This document shows, piece by piece, positions 42,529 through 52,412 of a stretch of DNA of 64,000 bases. The translations under genes and the position numbers were made by a program. Below the pieces are notes generated by a model, which saw only the letters and a program-made list of their open reading frames with translations, was not told the origin of the DNA and made no database searches. Position 1 is the first letter of the stretch; each line of letters starts with the position of its first letter. This DNA is from Candidatus Sphingomonas phytovorans (GTDB lineage: Bacteria; Pseudomonadota; Alphaproteobacteria; Sphingomonadales; Sphingomonadaceae): the NCBI GenBank assembly GCA_029202385.1, contig CP119314.1, forward strand, positions 1,366,501-1,430,500. Direction: 5' to 3'.

Positions 42529-43754
42529 ATGGCGAAGATCAAGGTAAAAACGCCTGTCGTGGAGATCGACGGCGACGAGATGACGCGGATCATCTGGCAA
42601 TGGATTCGTGAGCGCCTGATCCTTCCCTATCTCGATATCGACCTCGATTATTACGACCTCGGCATCCAGAAGCGCGACGCGACCGACGACAAGATCACTG
42701 TCGACAGCGCCCGCGCCATCCAGAAGTACGGCGTCGGCGTGAAGTGCGCTACGATCACCCCCGACGAGGCGCGGGTCGAGGAATTCGGCCTCAAGAAGAT
42801 GTGGAAGTCGCCCAACGGCACGATCCGCAACATCCTGGGCGGCGTCGATCTTCCGCGAGCCGATCGTGATGCCGAACGTGCCCCGGCTGATCCCGGGCTG
42901 GACTCATCCGATCGTCGTCGGCCGCCACGCGTTCGGCGACCAGTATCGCGCGACCGACTTCGCGTCCCCGGCCCCGGCAAGCTGCGCCTCGATGTTCGAG
43001 GGCGACGACGGCACCGTCATCGACGAGGAAGTGTTCCAGTTCCCGGTCGCCGGGCGTCGCCATGGCGATGTACAACCTCGACGATTCGATCCGCGATTTC
43101 GCCCGCGCGTCGATGCACTACGGCCTCAACCGCGGCTGGCCGGTCTATCTCTCGACCAAGAACACCATCCTCAAGGCCTATGACGGCCGCTTCAAGGACA
43201 TGTTCGCCGAGGTGTTCGAGAGCGAGTTCAAGGATCGAGTTCAGGGAAGCGGGCATCGTCTACGAGCACCGCCTGATCGACGACATGGTCGCGTCGCGCG
43301 CTGAAGTGGCATGGCGAATTCGTCTGGGCCTGCAAGAACTACGACGGCGACGTCCAGTCGGACCAGGTCGCCCAGGGCTTCGGCTCGCTCGGCCTGATGA
43401 CCTCGGTGCTGCTCACGCCCGACGGCAAGACGGTCGAGGCGGAAGCCGCGCACGGCACCGTCACCCGCCATTTCCGCATGCACGAGCAAGGCAAGGCGAC
43501 GTCGACCAACCCGATCGCGTCGATCTTCGCCTGGACCGGCGGCCTGAAGTATCGCGGCAAGTTCGACGGCACCCCCGAGGTGACCGAGTTCGCCGAGACT
43601 GCTCGAGAAGGTCTGCGTCGACACGGTCGAAAGCGGCAAGATGACCAAGGATCTCGCGATCCTGATCGGCCCGGATCAGCCCTGGATGACCACGGAGCAG
43701 TTCTTCGAGGAGGTTCGCATCAACCTCGAACAGGCGATGGGAAGCTCGAAATAA
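42529..43754 (+). pseudogene. icd: NADP isocitrate dehydrogenase with five +1 frameshifts
   Basis: The start [20 protein letters not shown] and the end [13 protein letters not shown] are intact and the coding signal never stops being icd-like, but the frame moves five times. Each break fits one extra base: about 42847 (GTC-G-ATC), 43041-43055, 43235 (GGA-T-CGAG), 43296-43300 and 43600 (GAC-T-GCTC). Removing five bases gives 1221 bp, 406 residues, the normal length. Family segments survive between breaks, for example [65 protein letters not shown] and [13 protein letters not shown]. The reaction is isocitrate to 2-oxoglutarate in the TCA cycle. Either a recent pseudogene or a cluster of base-calling errors. 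Confidence 0.9.
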
Positions 43755-43949
43755 CCCATGACAACACCGCCACCGCGTCCGGATCGGGCGCGGCGGCGAT
43801 GTTCATGCCCTCACAGCCGCCCCTGATGCGCGGGCAATATCGCGTGGCGGCGGCACAAACGCCCGGCTGACGGCAAACCAAACCGATAATCGACATATCG
43901 CCGCCACTCATCGGCTGACAAAGTCGTTTCGCCATGCCTAAATACCCCC

Positions 43950-45725
43950 ATGGCGATGGGATTGGACAATAAGGGCTTCAGCGACGCACTCGTCATTCTT
44001 GGCGCTGCGGGACTGGTTATTCCGGCATTTGCTCGGCTGAAGATCAGCCCGGTGATCGGGTTCATTCTGGTCGGCCTGCTGGTCGGCCCTTCGGGTCTCG
44101 GCGCGCTCGTCCACGAATATCCGTGGCTCTACTACCTCACCATCTCGGACGCGCACGCGATCGAGCCGTTCGCCGAATTCGGCATTATCCTGCTGCTTTT
44201 CTCGATCGGGCTCGAGTTGTCGCTGAAGCGCCTCTGGTCGATGCGGAGGCTGGTGTTCGGCACCGGCGCCGCCGAACTGCTTGGGTCCGGCCTCATCATC
44301 GGCGTAGCCATCCATCTGACCGGACAAAGCTGGCCCGGGGCGATCGGCCTCGGTCTGGCGCTCGCCCTCTCCTCAACCGCGCTCGTCCTGCCGATCGCGG
44401 GCACGAGCAGTCCGGTCGGCCGGTCCGCCTTCGCGATGCTGCTGTTCGAGGATCTCGCGCTCGTCCCGATCATCTTCGCGCTGGCAGCGCTCGGCCCAGG
44501 CGCGGGTGAAGGCTTGAGCGCGATCGCCGGCGTGATCATCGGCGGCATCCTGACGATCGCCGCGATGTTCATCGGCGGGCGGGTGATCCTGCCGCGGCTC
44601 TTCGCCCAGGCCGCGCGGACCAAGAGCCCGGAACTGTTCCTTGCCGCCTCGCTGCTTGTGGTGATCGTCGCGAGCCTCGCCACGACCGCTGTCGGACTCT
44701 CGCCCATCGTCGGTGCGCTGCTGGCCGGCGTGCTGATCGCCGAGACCGACTATCACAGCGAAGTCGAGGTGATGACCGCGCCCTTCAAGGGCCTGGCGCT
44801 CGGCGTGTTCCTGATCACCGTCGGCATGAGCCTTGACCTTTCCTCGATCCTCGAGAACTGGCCTGCGCTGCTGGCGGCGATCGTCGCCGTGGTCGCGGTA
44901 AAGGCGCTGGTGACGTTCGGCCTGCTCAAGTTCGCGGGCATCCGCAACGGAGTAGCGGCCGAAACAGGCCTGTTGATGGGGAGCCCGTCCGAAACCACGC
45001 TGATCGTGCTCGGCACGGCGGCGCAGGCGAGGCTGATCATGCCGGACACGGCGAGTTTCTGGCAGACGGTCACCGCCATAGGCCTGACCATCACGCCCCT
45101 GCTCGCCTGGCTCGGCCAGCGCGTGGCCCGAAGGATCGAACTGCGTGGCGGCAGCAACGAATCCGAAGCGGAAATTCCCACGGCAGGGCCCGGCACAGTG
45201 GTGATCGGCTTCGGCCGCGTCGGGCGCATGGTGGCCGATATGCTCAAGGTGCATGACCAGCCCTTCATTGCCGTCGAGGCCGATATCGACGCGGTCAAGG
45301 CAGCACGAGCGGAAGGATATCCCGTCATCTTCGGCGATGTCGCCCGGTCGGAACTGGTCGACCGGCTCAATCTCGGTCGTGCCAAGGCGCTGATCCTGAC
45401 GATGGACGATCCGGTCCTGTCAGTGCAGCTCACCCGCCGCGTGCGCAGCTGGGTGCCCAACCTCACGATCGTCGCCCGCGCCCGCGATACCGCCCATGCG
45501 GCTGAACTTTATCGCGCTGGCGCCACCGACGCCGTGCCAGAAACGCTGGAAAGCTCGCTTCAATTGTCGGAGGCGCTTCTGGTCGATCTCGGCATTGCCG
45601 TTGGTCCGGTCATCGCCTCGATCCACGAAAAGCGCGACGAGTTGCGCAAGGAGATCAAGGAAGCAGCGGACATGGTGCGCGAGCCGCGCCTGCGCCGCGC
45701 TCGCAAGGCAGCGATCGAGACCTGA
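43950..45725 (+). CDS. CPA2-family cation:proton antiporter with RCK domain (KefB/YbaL-like)
   Basis: 591 residues. About 12 membrane helices in the first 390 residues, with the family segments PVIGFILVGLLVGPSGLG, LEDLALVPIIFAL and LSPIVGALLAGVLIAETDY. Then a RCK/TrkA-N Rossmann domain: TVVIGFGRVGRMVADML ... AVEADIDAVKAARAEGYPVIFGD. It likely exchanges K+ or Na+ for protons at the inner membrane under nucleotide control. The 195 bp between icd and this gene shows nothing notable. Confidence 0.93.
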   Translation: MAMGLDNKGFSDALVILGAAGLVIPAFARLKISPVIGFILVGLLVGPSGLGALVHEYPWLYYLTISDAHAIEPFAEFGIILLLFSIGLELSLKRLWSMRRLVFGTGAAELLGSGLIIGVAIHLTGQSWPGAIGLGLALALSSTALVLPIAGTSSPVGRSAFAMLLFEDLALVPIIFALAALGPGAGEGLSAIAGVIIGGILTIAAMFIGGRVILPRLFAQAARTKSPELFLAASLLVVIVASLATTAVGLSPIVGALLAGVLIAETDYHSEVEVMTAPFKGLALGVFLITVGMSLDLSSILENWPALLAAIVAVVAVKALVTFGLLKFAGIRNGVAAETGLLMGSPSETTLIVLGTAAQARLIMPDTASFWQTVTAIGLTITPLLAWLGQRVARRIELRGGSNESEAEIPTAGPGTVVIGFGRVGRMVADMLKVHDQPFIAVEADIDAVKAARAEGYPVIFGDVARSELVDRLNLGRAKALILTMDDPVLSVQLTRRVRSWVPNLTIVARARDTAHAAELYRAGATDAVPETLESSLQLSEALLVDLGIAVGPVIASIHEKRDELRKEIKEAADMVREPRLRRARKAAIET

Positions 45726-45742
45726 TTCCCCGATAACATCGA

Positions 45743-47479
45743 TCAGCCCTGGGTCGCCGTCCCGGCCACGACATAGAGGGTAATCAACATCCCGGCCAGC
45801 ACGGCGCCGGGCCGATGGCTGCCGGTGCGGCTCCAGCCAAAGGTCATGACCGCTGCGACAGCGGCCAGCACCGGCACGAACTGGATCGCGATGATGGTCG
45901 ACAGCGGATCGAATCCGGTCGCCAGGGTGCCCGTCGCGAAGAATGCGCCATAGACCAGACCGAGCAGCGCGGCGAACCCGCCACACAGTACCAGCATGGG
46001 CGAGACATAGCGCACCACACCATGGTCATCCGCGACCGTCAGCGAGCTCAGCACCCTTCCCGTCATCAGGAAGGCGACTGTCATCGGCACGATGTAGATC
46101 AGCGCGATCAGCCATTGCCGGATGCTCGGCGGCTTGATCGCCATGATCCAGAAGCGGAGATCGGTCATCAGCAATCGCTGCACCAATGCCAGAACCAGAT
46201 AGGCCACCAACGTCACGGCAAGCGCGAGCAGGATCGTCTTCAACCAATCGATTCCAGTTTCCCGTCCGGCCGATCGCCCTCGCCCGAAGAACCAGGTCAG
46301 CCCCGCCCCCACCAGCGCCCACACCGTCACCTGGGTCGTTACCGTCTGCGGCAGGAACGCCGTCGCCGGCACCAGCAGGAATATCCCGATGAAGACCGGG
46401 AAGAAGATCAGCACCGGCACCACGGCGGCGATCGCCGCCCGACGCCACCATCGCGCGTCCCGAGCGGGCAACGTCGCGACGGGGTTGCCCCGCAGCGACG
46501 CAAAGAAGGGAAGCGCCAGCATCAGATCGAACAGCCCCAGCACCAGCGGCACAAAGCCGAGCAGGCCGAGGCCGGTGCCAATCTCCTTCCAGAACCATAT
46601 CTGATCCCCCGCCGGACGCGGATGACCGCCGGAAAGCGTGCGAGCGAACCAGTCGGTTGCGGCGCCGATCGCCGCCGCCGAGATATGATCACCCGGATGT
46701 GTCGTCGACGGCTGCACCAGATATCGCGCCGTTCCCGCCGGGATCGAGCCATAGAGCCTACCCGCCTGCACCGCTTCCGACGTGCCGAACAGCTGCTTCA
46801 GCTTCACGCTTTGCCCGACATCCATGGCGCGCCCGACACCCCACATCAGTTGGGAGAATTCGTCATAGCGGCTATAGACCAGTCCCAGATTGCGCGGCCA
46901 TCCGGGCGTGCCTTCCTTCGCATAAGGCGCGCCGGTGGACGATCCCTCAAGCACGATCGAGCGATAGGCATCGGGCATCGCCGCCGCCGCCGCGAGCACA
47001 GTCCAGCCGCCCATGCTGTGCCCCTCAAGCCCGATCTGGTCCTTGTCGACGAACGGCAGCGAGCGAAGATAGGCGAGCCCGTCCGGCCCGCCAAAGCCAT
47101 TCGAGAATGCCTTGCCGCCGCTATAGCCATGGCCGGTCTGGTCCATCGCCAGCACGACATAGCCGCGCCGGGCGAACTCGATCGCAAAGCCGTCCTGCGT
47201 CTCGCGCGAATTGATATAGCCGTGCACCGCCAGGATGCCGGGCGCTGGCGTTGTCGGTGTTGCACTTGTCGGAACGTAGAGAAGCGCGCTCATCTCGGTG
47301 CCGCCGGCGCCGTTGAAACGGATATCGCTCACCCGGACGCCGCCGGAGGTCTGGATCGCACTTGCGAGCAGTGCCCCGCCCAGGATCATTACCATGCCGA
47401 TCGCCGCCAGCATCCAGCGCGGCCATCGCCGGGCCGGGAGCGGTTCGAGCCCGACCGAATCCTGCTGCTGGCTATCCAT
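45743..47479 (-). CDS. alpha/beta hydrolase fused to a polytopic membrane domain
   Basis: 578 residues from ATG at 47479, which has GGGAGGG upstream. One N-terminal membrane helix, an alpha/beta-hydrolase domain with ILAVHGYINSRETQ, DQTGHGYSGG and the nucleophile elbow GLEGHSMGGWTVL, then about eight hydrophobic helices in the C-terminal half (for example LLGFVPLVLGLFDLMLALPFF, LVLCGGFAALLGLVYGAFFA). Peptidase S9/DLH-like hydrolase domain facing the periplasm or cytoplasm; substrate unknown. Stop-to-stop distance to the antiporter gene is 17 bp. Confidence 0.87.
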   Translation of the reverse strand: MDSQQQDSVGLEPLPARRWPRWMLAAIGMVMILGGALLASAIQTSGGVRVSDIRFNGAGGTEMSALLYVPTSATPTTPAPGILAVHGYINSRETQDGFAIEFARRGYVVLAMDQTGHGYSGGKAFSNGFGGPDGLAYLRSLPFVDKDQIGLEGHSMGGWTVLAAAAAMPDAYRSIVLEGSSTGAPYAKEGTPGWPRNLGLVYSRYDEFSQLMWGVGRAMDVGQSVKLKQLFGTSEAVQAGRLYGSIPAGTARYLVQPSTTHPGDHISAAAIGAATDWFARTLSGGHPRPAGDQIWFWKEIGTGLGLLGFVPLVLGLFDLMLALPFFASLRGNPVATLPARDARWWRRAAIAAVVPVLIFFPVFIGIFLLVPATAFLPQTVTTQVTVWALVGAGLTWFFGRGRSAGRETGIDWLKTILLALAVTLVAYLVLALVQRLLMTDLRFWIMAIKPPSIRQWLIALIYIVPMTVAFLMTGRVLSSLTVADDHGVVRYVSPMLVLCGGFAALLGLVYGAFFATGTLATGFDPLSTIIAIQFVPVLAAVAAVMTFGWSRTGSHRPGAVLAGMLITLYVVAGTATQG

Positions 47480-47589
47480 CGCATCCCTCCCCTTCGGGCG
47501 CGGTCGCGGGGCGCCGGCGCTCTCCGACGATGTCATGCGCCACTGCACGAACCGATGTCAAAGCCGCCCGTGCGTTCTAAGAAGCCCCC

Positions 47590-48351
47590 ATGTGTGTCCT
47601 GGCCTTTGCGTGGCAAGCGCATCCTCGCTGGCGGCTTCTGCTGACCGGCAACCGCGACGAACTCCATGCCCGACCGGCTCAGCCGCTTGAGCGCTGGCAG
47701 GAACCGGATCATCTGCTTGCCGGACGCGATCTCCAGTCTGGCGGGACCTGGCTCGGCGTGTCCGAACAGGGCCGCCTTGCCGTGGTCACCAACCTACGCG
47801 GCTTTGGCTTGCCGGAGCCCGGCCTGGCCTCGCGCGGGGCGCTGGTGACGGACTATCTGGCGGGGAACGGTCCTTATGCGGATGCGCTCACCGCTGATCT
47901 TTCGGTCTTCAATCCGGTCAACCTGATCGTGGCTGACCGGCGAGGAGCACATTTCCTCTCGAACCGGCCGGATATCACGCGAAGCACCCTCGCTTCGGGC
48001 CTGTACGGCTTGTCGAACGGACGGCTCGACGAGCCGTGGCCCAAGACAATGCGGCTCAAGTCACGGCTGCTCGACTGGATCACCGGCGACGCGATCGATC
48101 CCGAATTGCTGTTCGATGGCTTGCGGGAACAGATCCTGCCCGACATCGGCCTAGAACCCCACACGCCTTCCGATGTGCCGCAGGAACCGCTTCATTCGCC
48201 GATCTTCATCAGCAATCCGGTCTATGGCACACGGTGCAGCACCATAGTGGCAATCGACATGTCGGGACGCGGCGTCATCATGGAACGACGCTTCTCGGCC
48301 GATGGCGACGAGACCGGCAGGACGAGCCTGCCCTTCTCCTGGCCTGAATGA
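47590..48351 (+). CDS. NRDE/TANGO2-family protein
   Basis: 253 residues. MCVLAFAWQAHPRWRLLL followed by TGNRDELHARP gives the NRDE motif and an N-terminal cysteine (Cys2) as in N-terminal nucleophile-like proteins. DGRISDLGGTWLG-type region is seen as AGRDLQSGGTWLGVSEQGR. Function poorly defined; eukaryotic TANGO2 is linked to lipid and heme handling. Converges on alaS. Confidence 0.92.
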   Translation: MCVLAFAWQAHPRWRLLLTGNRDELHARPAQPLERWQEPDHLLAGRDLQSGGTWLGVSEQGRLAVVTNLRGFGLPEPGLASRGALVTDYLAGNGPYADALTADLSVFNPVNLIVADRRGAHFLSNRPDITRSTLASGLYGLSNGRLDEPWPKTMRLKSRLLDWITGDAIDPELLFDGLREQILPDIGLEPHTPSDVPQEPLHSPIFISNPVYGTRCSTIVAIDMSGRGVIMERRFSADGDETGRTSLPFSWPE

Positions 48352-48360
48352 CATCAAGGT

Positions 48361-51018
48361 TCAGGCGGTTGCCTGACCCTCGGCAAGGGCTGCCCTAATC
48401 GCGTCGATCGCCTCGGCGCCCTTCGATCCGTCGGGGCCGCCGCCCTGCGCCATGTCGGGCCGGCCACCGCCGCCCTGCCCGCCGAGCACGGCGACCGCAC
48501 GACGGAGGAGGTCGACAGCGCTGTAAGTCGCAACCAGATCGTCGGTAACCCCAACCGCAATCGAAGCACGCCCCTCATTGACCGCGACCATCACCGCGAC
48601 GCCCGATCCGATCCGTTGCTTGGTCTCGTCGACCGCGCCGCGCAGGCCCTTGGCATCGAAATCCTGGACGACCTGGCCGACGAAGCTGACCCCGCCGACC
48701 TGCTCCGGCCCGGCCGCAGTGGCGGAGCCGCCGCCAAGTGCCAGCGCCTTCTTCGCCTCGGCCAGTTCACGTTCCAGCCGCCGCCGGTCTTCGACCAATG
48801 CGGCGACACGTGCCGGCACGTCATCGGGCGATGTCTTGAGCGCCGCCGCCGCGTCGCGCAGCTTCTCGTCGCGCGCAGTGAACCACTGCCGCGCAGCCTC
48901 TCCGGTCAGCGCCTCGATTCGCCTGATCCCGCTCGACACCGCGCTCTCGCCGATCACCTTGAACAGGCCGATGTCGCCGAGTTGCTTCACATGAGTGCCG
49001 CCGCAGAGTTCGAGCGAATAGGTCCTGTCGCCCTCGCGACCCATCGAAACGACTCGAACCTCGTCGCCATATTTCTCGCCGAACAGCGCCATCGCACCCT
49101 CGTCGATCGCCTCTTCGGGCGTCATCAGCCGGGTCGAGACTTCGCCATTCGCGCGGATATGCCGGTTCACATCGGCTTCCACCTCGGCGATGCGGAGCGG
49201 CTCGATCGCGGTGGGCTGGGAGAAATCGAAGCGAAGCCGGTCAGGCGCGACCAGGCTTCCCTTCTGCGCCACATGCAGGCCCAGGCGCTGGCGCAGTGCC
49301 TCGTGCAGCAGGTGAGTCGCGGAGTGGTTAGCGCGGATTGCACCGCGACGGCCCTGGTCGACGGTCAGTCGCACGGCATCGCCAATAGCGACCTCGCCGG
49401 CCTCGACATAGAGACGATGCGCCCAGAGGCGGCCGAGATGCTTCTGCGTATCCTGGATCGAACCGCGCAGTCCCTTCTCGCTGCCGATCGACCCGGCATC
49501 GCCTACCTGGCCGCCACTCTCGCCGTAGAAGGGGGTCTGGTTGACAACCAGGTCGACCGTATCGCCCGGGCCGGCGCGATCGACCCGCTGACCATCCCTG
49601 ACCAGCGCGATAACCTGACCTTCGCCCTCTTCGGCGCTGTAGCCGATGAACTCGGTACCGCCGGTTTCCTCGGCGATGTCGAACCAGATCTCGTCCGAGG
49701 CGCGGTCGCCCGAACCCTTCCAGGCGGCACGCGCAGCGCGCTTCTGCTCCGCCATCGCCGTGTCGAAGCCCGCACGATCCACGCCGAAGCCCTGCGCCCG
49801 CAACGCGTCCTCGGTCAGATCATAGGGGAAGCCGAACGTATCGTAGAGCTTGAACGCGGTTTCACCCGCCAGGGTCGCTCCAGGCACCATGCCGGCTGTC
49901 GCTTCATCCAGCAGGCGCAAGCCGTTGGTCAGCGTGCGGCGGAACTGGGTTTCCTCCTGCAGCAGGGTGGCCTCGATCGAAGCCTGCGCGCGCAGCAGTT
50001 CGGGATAGGCGGTGCCCATCTCAGCGATGAGCGACGGCACCAGCCGGTGCATCAGCGGCTCCTTCGCCCCGAGCAGATGCGCATGCCGCATCGCGCGGCG
50101 CATGATCCGGCGAAGCACATAGCCCCGGCCTTCGTTCGCCGGCAGCACGCCGTCAGCGACGAGGAAGCCCGAAGCGCGCAGATGATCGGCAATAACGCGG
50201 TGGCTCGCCTGGGTCGGGCCGGTGCTGGCGGTACGGGTCAGCGCGCTCGATTCGGCGATCAGCGCCTTGAACGTGTCGGTGTCGTAATTGTCGTGCACGC
50301 CCTGCAGCACCGCCGCGACGCGCTCCAGCCCCATGCCGGTGTCGATCGACGGGCGCGGCAGATCGGCCCGGGTGCCGTCAGCCGATTGCTCGAACTGCAT
50401 GAACACCAGGTTCCAGATCTCGACGAATCGGTCCCCATCCTCGTCAGGGCTGCCGGGAGGGCCGCCGGGGATATGATCGCCATGATCGTAGAATATCTCG
50501 GAACAGGGGCCGCACGGCCCCGTATCGCCCATCGACCAGAAATTGTCCGAAGTGGCGATGCGGATGATCCGGCTCTCGGGCAGGCCGGCGATCCGGCGCC
50601 AGAGGTCGAAAGCCTCGTCGTCCGTATGATAGACGGTGACGGTCAGCCGGTCGGGCGAGATGCCCCATTCCTTCGTGATCAGATTCCAGGCGAGCGAGAT
50701 CGCGCGCTCCTTGAAATAATCGCCGAACGAGAAGTTCCCGAGCATTTCGAAGAAGGTATGGTGCCGCGCCGTATAGCCGACATTGTCGAGATCATTGTGC
50801 TTGCCGCCCGCGCGCACGCATTTCTGCGACGAGGTTGCGGTCGAATAGGGGCGCGTTTCAAGGCCGGTGAACACATTCTTGAACGGCACCATGCCCGCAT
50901 TGACGAACATCAGCGTCGGATCATTGTGCGGCACAAGCGGCGCGGACGGGACGCGCGCATGTCCCTCGGCTTCGAAATAGTCGAGGAAGGATCGGCGGAT
51001 GTCGTTGGTCGATGTCAT
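48361..51018 (-). CDS. alaS: alanyl-tRNA synthetase
   Basis: 885 residues from ATG at 51018 ([15 protein letters not shown]). Class II catalytic domain with [21 protein letters not shown] and [21 protein letters not shown]; editing domain with [12 protein letters not shown] and [17 protein letters not shown]-terminal DHHA1 domain ending [18 protein letters not shown]. Complete. Confidence 0.98.
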   Translation of the reverse strand: MTSTNDIRRSFLDYFEAEGHARVPSAPLVPHNDPTLMFVNAGMVPFKNVFTGLETRPYSTATSSQKCVRAGGKHNDLDNVGYTARHHTFFEMLGNFSFGDYFKERAISLAWNLITKEWGISPDRLTVTVYHTDDEAFDLWRRIAGLPESRIIRIATSDNFWSMGDTGPCGPCSEIFYDHGDHIPGGPPGSPDEDGDRFVEIWNLVFMQFEQSADGTRADLPRPSIDTGMGLERVAAVLQGVHDNYDTDTFKALIAESSALTRTASTGPTQASHRVIADHLRASGFLVADGVLPANEGRGYVLRRIMRRAMRHAHLLGAKEPLMHRLVPSLIAEMGTAYPELLRAQASIEATLLQEETQFRRTLTNGLRLLDEATAGMVPGATLAGETAFKLYDTFGFPYDLTEDALRAQGFGVDRAGFDTAMAEQKRAARAAWKGSGDRASDEIWFDIAEETGGTEFIGYSAEEGEGQVIALVRDGQRVDRAGPGDTVDLVVNQTPFYGESGGQVGDAGSIGSEKGLRGSIQDTQKHLGRLWAHRLYVEAGEVAIGDAVRLTVDQGRRGAIRANHSATHLLHEALRQRLGLHVAQKGSLVAPDRLRFDFSQPTAIEPLRIAEVEADVNRHIRANGEVSTRLMTPEEAIDEGAMALFGEKYGDEVRVVSMGREGDRTYSLELCGGTHVKQLGDIGLFKVIGESAVSSGIRRIEALTGEAARQWFTARDEKLRDAAAALKTSPDDVPARVAALVEDRRRLERELAEAKKALALGGGSATAAGPEQVGGVSFVGQVVQDFDAKGLRGAVDETKQRIGSGVAVMVAVNEGRASIAVGVTDDLVATYSAVDLLRRAVAVLGGQGGGGRPDMAQGGGPDGSKGAEAIDAIRAALAEGQATA

Positions 51019-51060
51019 GGGCGGCGATTTAAGCGGGACTTCGCGCCTTGCCAAGGAACA

Positions 51061-52317
51061 TCACCCGAACGGGGCGTCGATCGTCGTCGGAGGCTGCGAA
51101 AACCATTTCGGGCCAGCCGGGGTCATGTGAAAACAATCCTCCAGCCGTACCCCGAACTTGCCCGGCAGATAGAGCCCCGGCTCATCCGAAAAACACATGC
51201 CAACGGCCAGCGGCGTAGCCTCGCCATGGACCAGATTGACCGGCTCATGCCCGTCCAGCCCGATGCCGTGGCCGGTGCGGTGCGACAGGCCCGGCAGCTT
51301 GTAGCGCGGGCCATAGCCAAGCGCTTCATAGCGGCGACGGACGGCGTCATCGACGCTCCCGGCTGCCGCCCCGAGCTTCGCGGCGGCGAACGCGGTCGCC
51401 TGGCCCTCGCGCACATGATCCCACACTTTGCGCTGCTCGGCATTTGCGGTGCCGAACACGAAAGTGCGCGAGACATCCGACTGATATCCCTGCGCCGTGC
51501 AGCCGCAGTCCATCAGGACCACCTGCCCGTCCGCCACGACCTGCGGCGCGCGGCTGCCATGCGGATAGGCCGCGGCCTCGCCGATCAGGACCAGCGCGAA
51601 TTCGGGATCGCCGCCCAGCTTTCGCGTCGCCGCGTTCATCAGTGCGCCGATATCGGCCGGCTTCATGCCTTTCTCGATTCGCGGATATGTCCAGCGATAG
51701 GCGGCGATCGTCACATCGGTCGCAGTCTGCATCAGCGCGATCTCGGGCGCTGTCTTGATCATGCGGCAACCGCGCACGACCGGATTGGCGGAGACGAGTT
51801 TCGCGCCCGGCAGCGCCCGGGCGAGGCCGTTCACCGCGAAATAGCGCAGGGTCTCCTCGATCCCGATCGGGCGCGCGGCGAGCTTGCGATCCTTCAGGAA
51901 GCCGGCGACGACGACCAGCGGGTCCTCATCCTCCTGCCACACCCGCACCTCCGCCGGCACGCCGAGCGTCTGGCGAACGGACGGTTCCTCGAAAAAGGGC
52001 GTGACGATGCACGGGTCGCCCTCGACCGGCAGCACCGCGGCGGTCAGCCGTTCGCTCCGACCCCAGCGAACGCCCGTGAAATAGATCAGCGACGATCCGG
52101 GCTCGATCAGCACCGCACCGATCCCATTTGCCTTCATCAGGCCCTGCGCGCGCGCGATTCGGGCCCGGCGCTCTTCAGCGCCGATCGGCGCCGTGCCCGC
52201 TGTGATGTCGTTCAGCGCGGAAAGATCAGGTTCGGCCGCCCGGAGGATCGACGGCACGGCGAGCAACGAAAGACCCGTCACCGCGCCGCCGAGCAACTCG
52301 CGTTTCGTCACCAGCAT
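51061..52317 (-). CDS. exported M24 (Xaa-Pro aminopeptidase-like) metallopeptidase
   Basis: 418 residues from ATG at 52317, AAAGAGG upstream. Signal sequence TKRELLGGAVTGLSLLAVPSILRAA, with a KR pair that suggests Tat export. The pita-bread fold carries all five metal ligands: MDCGC (Asp), SDVSRTF (Asp), HRTGHGIGLDGH (His), SDEPGLYL (Glu) and RLEDCFH (Glu). Probably removes residues before proline from peptides. Confidence 0.92.
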   Translation of the reverse strand: MLVTKRELLGGAVTGLSLLAVPSILRAAEPDLSALNDITAGTAPIGAEERRARIARAQGLMKANGIGAVLIEPGSSLIYFTGVRWGRSERLTAAVLPVEGDPCIVTPFFEEPSVRQTLGVPAEVRVWQEDEDPLVVVAGFLKDRKLAARPIGIEETLRYFAVNGLARALPGAKLVSANPVVRGCRMIKTAPEIALMQTATDVTIAAYRWTYPRIEKGMKPADIGALMNAATRKLGGDPEFALVLIGEAAAYPHGSRAPQVVADGQVVLMDCGCTAQGYQSDVSRTFVFGTANAEQRKVWDHVREGQATAFAAAKLGAAAGSVDDAVRRRYEALGYGPRYKLPGLSHRTGHGIGLDGHEPVNLVHGEATPLAVGMCFSDEPGLYLPGKFGVRLEDCFHMTPAGPKWFSQPPTTIDAPFG

Positions 52318-52412
52318 AGGGCCTCTTTCCGTTTGTTGCGTCCGGACATAAGGCGCTTGACCGCGCGGCCGCAATCCCCTTCCCTGCCGCGCAAATCTCC
52401 GGGGACATCTTC

